This document shows positions 57,739 through 64,000 of a stretch of DNA of 64,000 bases, piece by piece. The notes beneath the pieces are model-generated. The model was not told the origin of the DNA, did no database searches, and saw only the letters and a program-made list of their open reading frames with translations. This stretch comes from Bradyrhizobium xenonodulans (lineage in GTDB: Bacteria; Pseudomonadota; Alphaproteobacteria; Rhizobiales; Xanthobacteraceae), in the NCBI RefSeq assembly GCF_027594865.1, contig NZ_CP089391.1:5238501-5302500 (forward strand), written 5' to 3'. Position numbers and translations under genes: made by a program. The first letter of the stretch is position 1. Each line of letters opens with the position of its first letter.

Positions 57739-58245
57739 TTACCCCGCCGCGCGCAAATTCACCTTGCTCTCGGCGAGCGTCGTGAGCTTTTTGTCGGTCG
57801 CCTTCTCCTCATCCAGCGTCTTGGCGAGCACGGCGGCGCAGTCGTTGCGGCCGAGCTGCTTGGCCCAGGCGACCAGGCTGCCGTAGCGGACGATCTCGTA
57901 ATGCTCCGCGGCCTGCGCCGCGTTGATCAGGGCAGCGTCCAGCACCGCCTTGTCGGCGACTTCGCCGGCGGTCTCGTCGGCTTCCTCGATAATGCCGTCG
58001 ATCGCCGGACAATCGACCGCCTTCACCTGCGCGCCGTGCATCTTGAAGACTTCCTCGAGCCGCTTGACGTGCTGCTTGGTTTCCTCGAGGTGCGTCAAAA
58101 AGCCCTGCTTCAGCTGCGGATCGGTCGCCTTATCTGCCATTTTCGGCAGCGCCTTTGTGAGCTGCTGCTCGGCGTAATAGATGTCCTGAAGCTGATGCAC
58201 GAACAGGTCGTTCATGGTCTTGATGTCTTTTGTGAACAGTCCCAT
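57739..58245 (-). CDS. YciE/YciF (DUF892) family protein
   Basis: 168-residue four-helix ferritin-like protein: MNDLFVHQLQDIYYAEQQLT, KALPKMADKATDPQL, THLEETKQHVKRLEEVF, and AAEHYEIVRYGSLVAWAKQL. The Glu/His metal ligands E-x2-H are visible in the second and fourth helices. These proteins are induced in general stress. An EcfG-like promoter lies about 93 nt upstream. Confidence 0.93.
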   Translation of the reverse strand: MGLFTKDIKTMNDLFVHQLQDIYYAEQQLTKALPKMADKATDPQLKQGFLTHLEETKQHVKRLEEVFKMHGAQVKAVDCPAIDGIIEEADETAGEVADKAVLDAALINAAQAAEHYEIVRYGSLVAWAKQLGRNDCAAVLAKTLDEEKATDKKLTTLAESKVNLRAAG

Positions 58246-58677
58246 CGCTCCGATCCTCTCAAAGGTTTCGGGAACACGGAGGCGTCGGCTTGCACGAAAA
58301 GCCGCTTATTCCCCATGTTCGATTGCTGATGAGGCGCTAACCGGCGCACGGCAGCGACGTTCCAAAAAAGCCGGCATCGCCTTGCGCTGGAACAACGCCG
58401 GCGACGTCAGAATTCGACATCATGTCAACATACGGGCGGGCGTCCCCGGGGGCGACATCCCGACTCATATGCTTAACGCGCGGTCCGATGTGAACCACAT
58501 ATGACAAAAGCGGCCGGTCCAACGCAGAACCTATCGTTGTCAAGGGCTGCACAAGTCGCTGTTTTTGCCTTAAATGAGCTACATCATGCCTAGCGGTCGA
58601 AGCCCATTTCGGGCAGTGATCGCACCCGACCGGCCAATGTCTGGCCCGGTCGGTCTTGCCCCCCGCCGGGAGGATGA
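58246..58677. other. Intergenic region with hairpins
   Basis: No gene seen. Besides the stress-type promoter (58339-58363), CCGACCGG-CCA and TGG-CCCGGTCGG form a hairpin at about 58626-58653, 25 nt before the YbhN-like start. It may be a leader structure; CATATG-containing AT-rich blocks near 58465-58505 could hold its promoter. Confidence 0.45.
58339..58363 (-). promoter_or_regulatory. EcfG-like stress promoter
   Basis: On the leftward strand GGAAC and GGTT are 16 nt apart, one base from the EcfG (general stress sigma) consensus GGAAC-N16-CGTT. It is placed 94 nt upstream of the YciE/YciF-like gene, a class often under this sigma factor. Confidence 0.45.
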
Positions 58678-59760
58678 ATGCACGGACTGCTGCCCGCGCT
58701 GAAACGCGGCTTCAAGAGATGGATCGGCTGGCGACGGCTCGGCGTTGCCGCGAGCGTCTTCATCATCGCCTTCGCGATCACGACGCTCGTGCGCACGCTC
58801 AAGCACATCGATACCGGCGTCATCCTGACCGCGTTAACCGAGATTCCCCGCGCCAATATCGGGCTGGCGGCGATCTGCGTCGTCTTCGCGTTCTGTACAC
58901 TGACTTTCTACGACTTTTTTGCACTGCGAACGATCGGCAAGAAGCATGTGCCCTATCGCATCGCGGCACTCTCCAGCTTCACTTCCTATTCGATCGGCCA
59001 CAACATCGGCGCCACCGTCTTTACCGGCGGTGCGATCCGTTTCCGGATCTATTCGGACTACGGGCTGAACGCGATCGACGTCGCAAAAATCTGCTTCCTG
59101 TCGGGCCTGACCTTCTGGCTCGGTAACATCTTCGTGCTCTCGATCGGCATGGTCATCCATCCGGATGCCGCCTCGTCGATGGATCAGCTGCCGTCGTCGA
59201 TCAACCGGCTGATCGGGCTCGGCGGCCTCGCCTCGATTGGCGCCTATCTGGTCTGGCTGTGCTTGGGCGAGAAGCGCCGCGAGCTCGGCCAGAAGGGCTG
59301 GAAGGTGGCGCTGCCCTCGGCGCCGCTGACGCTGGTGCAGATCCTGATCGGCGTGGTCGACCTCGGCTTCTGCGCCACGGCGATGTACCTGCTGATGCCG
59401 GCCAATCCGCCGATCGACTTCATATCGCTGGCGGTGGTGTTCATCCTGGCGACGCTGATCGGCTTCGCCAGCCACGCGCCCGGCTCGATCGGCGTGTTCG
59501 ATGTCGCCATGCTGGTCGCATTGCCCGAATTCGGCCGCGAGCAGCTTCTGGCGACCCTGCTGGTGTTCCGCATCCTCTATTTCGTCATCCCGTTCGGCCT
59601 CGCCATCTCCATCATGGGCGCGCGCGAGCTCTGGATGAACGTGGTCGAGCCCTGGCAGGAGCGGCGACGGCTGGCCGAGGCCTGCGCCCAGGCCAACCTG
59701 CCCAAGCAGGTGGCAGCGATGGAGCGCGAACGGTCGCTACGACAGGCCAGCAAGCGGTAA
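58678..59760 (+). CDS. YbhN/UPF0104-like membrane protein
   Basis: 360 residues, with about eight transmembrane segments and the lysylphosphatidylglycerol synthase/UPF0104 TM pattern: FALRTIGKKHVPYRIAALSS, FTSYSIGHNIGATVFTGGAI, RFRIYSDYGLNAIDVAKICF, GFASHAPGSIGVFDVAMLVA. The catalytic C-terminal domain of true MprF is absent. GGAGG precedes the start. A signal-peptide SGNH hydrolase gene follows 78 nt later on the same strand. Confidence 0.88.
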   Translation: MHGLLPALKRGFKRWIGWRRLGVAASVFIIAFAITTLVRTLKHIDTGVILTALTEIPRANIGLAAICVVFAFCTLTFYDFFALRTIGKKHVPYRIAALSSFTSYSIGHNIGATVFTGGAIRFRIYSDYGLNAIDVAKICFLSGLTFWLGNIFVLSIGMVIHPDAASSMDQLPSSINRLIGLGGLASIGAYLVWLCLGEKRRELGQKGWKVALPSAPLTLVQILIGVVDLGFCATAMYLLMPANPPIDFISLAVVFILATLIGFASHAPGSIGVFDVAMLVALPEFGREQLLATLLVFRILYFVIPFGLAISIMGARELWMNVVEPWQERRRLAEACAQANLPKQVAAMERERSLRQASKR

Positions 59761-59838
59761 ACGGTCAGACAAAGGTTGCGGGCGGGGCAGCAATGCTCTC
59801 TTATTTCCGCCTCAACTTTGCCGTTGAACACGCGGGCC

Positions 59839-61794
59839 ATGATCCGATCATCTCTTCGCACCTTCTCCGCAGGCGCCCTGCTGCTTGCCGGAATTCTGAC
59901 GTCTTGGCCGCTCCAGCGCGCCGCCGCGCAGGACGCCGGCGCGATGCAAATCTCCTGGGAGGTCCGCAACCGCTTCCGCCTGTTCCGCGAGGAGCGCGAC
60001 TTCCTACTCCATGTCGAGAACGCGCGTAACCGCAGCGTCCTCGCCGCCGAGCAGTCGCTGGAGCTCCAGAGCGAGGGCCGAGGCTGGGCCCGCAACATGG
60101 TCAACCGGCTCTGCATCGACCTCCAGGGCCGGGTCAACCAGCCCTGCAACCGCGACAATGTCAAAGAGAACTACCTCACCCCGACCGACCATCCGGTAAC
60201 GGTGCGCCTGACCGGCGCGGTGCCGGTCGGCGCGACCTGCGCCTGGTCGTTCGACGACGGCGACGGCCCGCAGACCTCGACCTTCGACTGCGCCGAGCCG
60301 ATCAATTTGCGCGTCCGCTACGGCAAGCCGACGGTGGCGAGCGTCGACGTCTCCTCCGGCTCCGACCCGACCCAGCGGGTCCAGACCGAGATCCAGGTCC
60401 GCGACATCTTCGTGGCCGGCCTCGGGGACAGCATCGCGTCCGGCGAAGGCAATCCGGACCGGCCGCTGCCGCTGTCGGACGAAGGCTTCTGCTTCCGCTC
60501 CTATCTCGGCACCGCCGGCGGAGGCCAATATTACCGGCCGAGCCGGGCCGGATATAAGGGCGGCCGCGCCTGCGAGGCGCCGGATACGCTCGCCAACTGG
60601 CAGCACTACAGTGCGCTCTGGTTTAATTCGCCCTGCCATCGCTCGCTCTACAGCTACCAGGCCCGCACGGCTCTCGCGCTCGCGGTGCGCTACACCCACG
60701 TCGCCGTGACCTTCCTGCCGCTCGCCTGCACCGGCGCCAGCATCGGCGACGGGCTGCTGGGCTCACAGCGCGCCCGCGAATGCCCGCCCGGCAAGACCGG
60801 CGTCTGCAACACCAGCGTGAACGCGCAGGTCGCCGAGATGCGCGAGGCGCTTACCGCCGCCAAACAGCGCCAGCCGGATCGCACCCTCGACCTCGTGCTG
60901 CTCTCGATCGGCGCCAACGACATCTACTTCTCCGGCCTCGTCGCCGACGTCATCGTCGACACCGCGACCGAGCGCGCGCTGTTCCGCCGCTCCGGCGTGA
61001 TGGCGAGCGTCGACGATTCCCGCGATGCGCTGGCGCGGGAGCTGCCGCGGAATTTCGTCAAGTTGCGCGAGGCGCTGAAGCCGCTGGTCGGCGGCGATCT
61101 CTCGCACGTGGTCTACGTCTCCTACGCCAATCCCGCGCTCGCGGACGGCGGCGTGCCCTGCCGCGGCGGCCGCGCCGGCTTCGACATCCATCCGTCCTTC
61201 AACGCCGACCCGCAGCGCCTCGCCCGCGTCTCGACCTTCGTCGACACCGAATTCCTGCCGCAGCTGAAAGGTCTCGCCACCTGCACACGAGGTGCGCTAT
61301 GCCGCGATCCCGAAGCCGACCGCATGACCTTCGTGGATTCGCATCAGGCCGCGTTCGCCGATCACGGCTTCTGCGCCCATTCGGGCAACGATCCCGAATT
61401 CGACCGCGCGTGTTTCGCCGAGAACGGCCAGAGCTTCAATCCAGACATCGTGAGCGCGGCGAGCCAGCCGATGCTGTGCGGCCGCGGCGCCTCGGAGTAC
61501 CGCGCCTACCTGCCGCGCGCGCGCTGGATCCGCGACGCCAATGACAGCTATTTTGCCGCGATGACCTATCCACAAGGCTTGCCCGCGGCGAGCCAGCCGA
61601 CCGATATCCACGACGCGACCTGGGGTGTGCTCTCGGCGGTGTACGGCGGCGCCGTGCATCCAAGCGCGGAAGGCCACGCCGCGATGGCAGACGCGGCGCT
61701 GCCGGCTGCGAGCAGCGTGCTCGGGCTGGACGCGGCGCCGCCCGGCGTGACGCGCGGCCTTCTCGCGCCACTGCTGCCGCGCGCACAGCAGTAG
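59839..61794 (+). CDS. Secreted SGNH/GDSL-type hydrolase
   Basis: 651 residues from the ATG at 59839 (MIRSSLRTFSAGALLLAGIL, signal peptide with cleavage near QRAAAQ). Catalytic blocks: GDSIASGEGNP at about 196-206 (nucleophile Ser), LSIGANDIYFSG near 355 (Asn/Gly), and AVHPSAEGHAAMADAA near 605 (His). Residues 110-180 look like a small beta domain before the catalytic core. Esterase or acyl-hydrolase activity is likely; the target is unknown. An upstream open frame adds no homology. Confidence 0.88.
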   Translation: MIRSSLRTFSAGALLLAGILTSWPLQRAAAQDAGAMQISWEVRNRFRLFREERDFLLHVENARNRSVLAAEQSLELQSEGRGWARNMVNRLCIDLQGRVNQPCNRDNVKENYLTPTDHPVTVRLTGAVPVGATCAWSFDDGDGPQTSTFDCAEPINLRVRYGKPTVASVDVSSGSDPTQRVQTEIQVRDIFVAGLGDSIASGEGNPDRPLPLSDEGFCFRSYLGTAGGGQYYRPSRAGYKGGRACEAPDTLANWQHYSALWFNSPCHRSLYSYQARTALALAVRYTHVAVTFLPLACTGASIGDGLLGSQRARECPPGKTGVCNTSVNAQVAEMREALTAAKQRQPDRTLDLVLLSIGANDIYFSGLVADVIVDTATERALFRRSGVMASVDDSRDALARELPRNFVKLREALKPLVGGDLSHVVYVSYANPALADGGVPCRGGRAGFDIHPSFNADPQRLARVSTFVDTEFLPQLKGLATCTRGALCRDPEADRMTFVDSHQAAFADHGFCAHSGNDPEFDRACFAENGQSFNPDIVSAASQPMLCGRGASEYRAYLPRARWIRDANDSYFAAMTYPQGLPAASQPTDIHDATWGVLSAVYGGAVHPSAEGHAAMADAALPAASSVLGLDAAPPGVTRGLLAPLLPRAQQ

Positions 61795-61815
61795 GCCACG
61801 CTGCCTCCACACGAA

Positions 61816-61924
61816 CGCTGTCATCGCCCGACTCGATCGGGCAATCCAGTACTCCGTGACAGCAGTGATTGAATCGAGACGCCGCGGCGTACTGGATTCC
61901 CCGCCTTCGCGGGGAATGACAGCG
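61816..61924. repeat. Dispersed palindromic repeat (second family)
   Basis: CGCTGTCAT (61816-61824) and ATGACAGCG (61916-61924) form exact outer arms; CAATCCAGTAC and GTACTGGATTCC are inner arms. The right half, GGATTCCCCGCCTTCGCGG, is a word repeated in Bradyrhizobium intergenic DNA. It lies after the SGNH hydrolase gene and may end its transcript. Confidence 0.8.
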
Positions 61925-62089
61925 GCGCGTGACGCGCGCATTCGCCATCTCCACGTAACGTTCCCCCCACCTGCCGTTCCATCAATCCAAAAACGGCATC
62001 GATCGATACTGCCTTGAACTTGGACACTCTGCCGCACGCGCCTCTAGGACTCGCCTTGAGGAAATGTTCAAGTTCTAAGGAGGCGCGTG

Positions 62090-63442
62090 ATGAGCGCAGT
62101 GGTGTCCGCAGCGGACGTGAGGAGGTCTCGCGTCAGGCTGTTCATCGTGACCATGTTGTTCCTGGTCACCACCGTGAACTATGCCGACCGCGCCACGCTG
62201 TCGATCGCAGGCCCCGCGCTTTCCAAGGAGCTGCATCTCGATCCCGTCGCCATGGGCTGGATCTTCTCGGCGTTCGGCTGGTCCTATGTCGTAGCGCAGG
62301 TGCCGGGCGGCTGGCTGCTCGACCGCTACGGCTCGCGCCTCGTCTACGCTTTCAGCATCATCGTCTGGTCGATCTTCACGATGATGCAGGGCTGGGTCGG
62401 CTTCCTCAGCGCGGGCGCCGCCATCACCGTGCTGTTCGCGCTTCGCCTCCTGGTCGGCGTCGCGGAGGCGCCCTCGTTCCCCGCCAATGCCCGCATCGTC
62501 GCGGCCTGGTTTCCCGGCAATGAGCGCGGCACCGCCTCGGCCTTCTTCAACTCGGGGCAGTATTTCGCGACCGTGATCTTCGCGCCGCTGATGGGCTGGA
62601 TTGCGCACGCCTACGGCTGGCGCTTCGTGTTCTTCGTGATGGGTGCGCTCGGCGTGATCATGGGTCTCGTCTGGATCAAGACCATCTACGGTCCGAAGGA
62701 GCATCCCGGCATCAACGAGGCCGAGTTCGACTACATCAAGGAAGGCGGCGCGCTGGTCGACCTCGACGCGCCCAAAGATGATCTGAAGCCGGCGCGCGCG
62801 CCCGAGTCCGGCTCCGGATGGGATCATATCCGTCAGTTGCTCTCCAACCGTATGATGCTCGGCGTCTATCTCGGCCAGTACTGCATCAACACGCTGACCT
62901 ATTTCTTCCTGACCTGGTTCCCGGTCTATCTCGTCAAGGAGCGCGGCCTGTCGATCCTGCAAGCCGGCTTCGTCGCAACGCTGCCGGCGCTGTGCGGGTT
63001 CATCGGCGGCGTGCTCGGCGGCATCATCTCCGATGCGATCCTGCGCAGGACCGGCTCGCTGACCCTGGCGCGCAAGATCCCGATCGTCGGCGGCATGCTG
63101 CTGTCGATGTCGATCATCGCCTGCAACTATGTCGACGGACAGGCGCTGGTGGTCGGCTTCATGGCGCTCGCCTTCTTCGGCAAGGGCATCGGCGCGCTCG
63201 GCTGGGCGGTCGTCTCCGACACCTCGCCGCAGGAAGCCGGCGGCGTCTCGGGCGGCCTGTTCAACACTTTCGGCAACCTCTCCTCGATCACCACCCCGAT
63301 CGTGATCGGCTACATCCTGGCCGCGACCGGCTCGTTCAACGGCGCGCTGGTGTTCGTCGGCGCCAATGCGCTGGTCGCCGCGTTCGCCTATCTCGTGATC
63401 GTCGGCAAGATCGAGCGGGTGGTGCTCAAACGTTCCTCCTGA
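62090..63442 (+). CDS. MFS transporter (ACS family)
   Basis: 450 residues, 12 hydrophobic segments, with the anion:cation symporter pattern: NYADRATLSIAGPALSKELH, GWIFSAFGWSYVVAQVPGGW, LLDRYGSRLVYAFSIIVWSI, LRLLVGVAEAPSFPANARIV. Relatives carry hexuronates, glucarate/galactonate or aromatic acids. The ATG at 62090 is chosen because TAAGGAGG lies 7 nt upstream. A terminator follows, then a LysR gene, which may regulate it. Confidence 0.92.
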   Translation: MSAVVSAADVRRSRVRLFIVTMLFLVTTVNYADRATLSIAGPALSKELHLDPVAMGWIFSAFGWSYVVAQVPGGWLLDRYGSRLVYAFSIIVWSIFTMMQGWVGFLSAGAAITVLFALRLLVGVAEAPSFPANARIVAAWFPGNERGTASAFFNSGQYFATVIFAPLMGWIAHAYGWRFVFFVMGALGVIMGLVWIKTIYGPKEHPGINEAEFDYIKEGGALVDLDAPKDDLKPARAPESGSGWDHIRQLLSNRMMLGVYLGQYCINTLTYFFLTWFPVYLVKERGLSILQAGFVATLPALCGFIGGVLGGIISDAILRRTGSLTLARKIPIVGGMLLSMSIIACNYVDGQALVVGFMALAFFGKGIGALGWAVVSDTSPQEAGGVSGGLFNTFGNLSSITTPIVIGYILAATGSFNGALVFVGANALVAAFAYLVIVGKIERVVLKRSS

Positions 63443-63477
63443 GAACTCCGGGTGACCGGAGCGGACCAGGCAACTCA

Positions 63478-63499
63478 ACGGCGGCTTAACAGCCGCCGT
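63478..63499 (+). terminator. Terminator of the MFS gene
   Basis: ACGGCGGCT (63478-63486) pairs exactly with AGCCGCCGT (63491-63499) around TAAC, then CTTTGTTTTGGG. It lies 36 nt after the stop. Confidence 0.9.
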
Positions 63500-63567
63500 C
63501 TTTGTTTTGGGAGTGATCGATGCTAGAAGTGCCGGGGAAACGCCTTATTCATCTAAGGCATGTATCG

Positions 63568-64000
63568 ATGTTCGACCTCAACCAGCTCCGCTGTTTCGTC
63601 ACGGTGGCGGAGGAACTGCATTTCGGCCGCGCCGCCGCGCGGCTGAACATGACCCAGCCGCCGCTGTCCCGGCAGATCCAGGTGCTCGAGCACATCATCG
63701 ACGCGCCCTTGCTGGAGCGCACCAGCCGCTCGGTGCGCCTGACGCCCGCGGGGCGCAGCTTCCTGCCGGAGGCGCGGCGCATCCTCAAGCTTGCGGAAAG
63801 CGCTTCGCAGGTCGCCCGCCGCATCGCGCTCGGCAAGACCGGCTCGCTCAAGATCGGCTTCACCGCAGCCGCCGCCTACGGCTTCCTGCCCGAGCTCGTC
63901 GCCGCCTGCCGCGCCAAGCTGCCCGAGGTGGATTTTTCGCTGAAGGAGATGGTGTCGGGCGACCAGTTCGAGGCATTGACCTCGGGCCAGATCGATGCCG
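63568..64000 (+). CDS. LysR family regulator (cut by window end)
   Basis: The first 144 codons of a LysR-type regulator from the ATG at 63568: MFDLNQLRCFVTVAEELHFG, RAAARLNMTQPPLSRQIQVL, LLERTSRSVRLTPAGRSFLP, then the start of the ligand-binding domain (LKIGFTAAAAYGFLPELVAA). The frame is open at the window edge. Effector and targets unknown; the upstream MFS gene on the same strand is a candidate. Confidence 0.93.
   Translation, partial: MFDLNQLRCFVTVAEELHFGRAAARLNMTQPPLSRQIQVLEHIIDAPLLERTSRSVRLTPAGRSFLPEARRILKLAESASQVARRIALGKTGSLKIGFTAAAAYGFLPELVAACRAKLPEVDFSLKEMVSGDQFEALTSGQIDA

Noticed and set aside
1..64000. CRISPR arrays, tRNA or rRNA genes, insertion sequences with transposases, phage genes
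   Set aside because: I saw no regularly spaced repeats, no tRNA or rRNA-like sequence, and no transposase, integrase or phage structural protein in any frame. A covariance-model scan would be needed to exclude small RNAs.

Overview
The window looks like a chromosomal segment of a high-GC alphaproteobacterium, most probably Bradyrhizobium or a close relative in the Nitrobacteraceae. The evidence is the gene set (FliX, FlaF, FlbT, MotE, alphaproteobacterial DksA, very large flagellins), CtrA-type TTAA-N7-TTAA promoter boxes, and dispersed palindromic repeats of the kind seen between genes in that group. I could not run a search, so the genus is an inference.

Layout. 1-16.3 kb: flagellar export and basal-body genes: flhB (cut by the window edge), fliR, fliQ, fliE, flgC and flgB leftward; fliO and fliP rightward; a very large exported TPR protein, motE, a DUF6468-like gene, fliM and fliL leftward; flgF, flgG, flgA and flgH rightward. 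16.4-23.4 kb: an accessory block that interrupts the flagellar genes: a PcfJ-like protein, a hydratase, two NAD(P)-dependent oxidoreductases each divergent from an HxlR regulator, a phytanoyl-CoA dioxygenase-like protein, and dksA. 23.4-45.4 kb: flagellar genes resume with fliX, flgI, a rod-binding protein, a FlgN-like chaperone, a FlaG-like gene, an unknown small protein, flaF, two tandem giant flagellins, flbT, then flgL, flgK and flgE. A four-gene operon of unknown function (GT-A glycosyltransferase, PLP enzyme, ATP-grasp ligase, PLP decarboxylase) lies between flbT and flgL. 45.5-64 kb: ordinary chromosomal genes (exported MsrB, FAD oxidoreductase, SixA-like phosphatase, universal stress protein, MocR regulator, a MHYT-GGDEF-EAL protein, two MFS transporters, YciE/YciF-like protein, YbhN-like protein, SGNH hydrolase, a LysR regulator cut by the edge), separated by structured repeats.

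How it works together. The genes supply most of the export gate, rod, P- and L-rings, hook, junctions, filament and flagellin control (FlaF/FlbT) of one flagellum. fliF, fliG, fliN, fliI, flhA and motAB are not in the window. Promoter regions carry a consistent code: perfect CtrA boxes before flgB, the TPR gene, flagellin 1 and the unknown glycosyltransferase operon; near-perfect boxes before fliX and flagellin 2/flbT; a 15-bp palindrome of form CGGCAA-N3-TTGCCG resembling FlbD/ftr sites; and sigma-54 type -24/-12 elements before flgF, flgI and flgE. This matches the Caulobacter-type hierarchy (CtrA, then FlbD with sigma-54). The most interesting unexplained element is the CtrA-box-linked operon at 34.0-39.2 kb, followed by the TPR protein beside motE and a module shared by flagellins, FlgL and FlgE.
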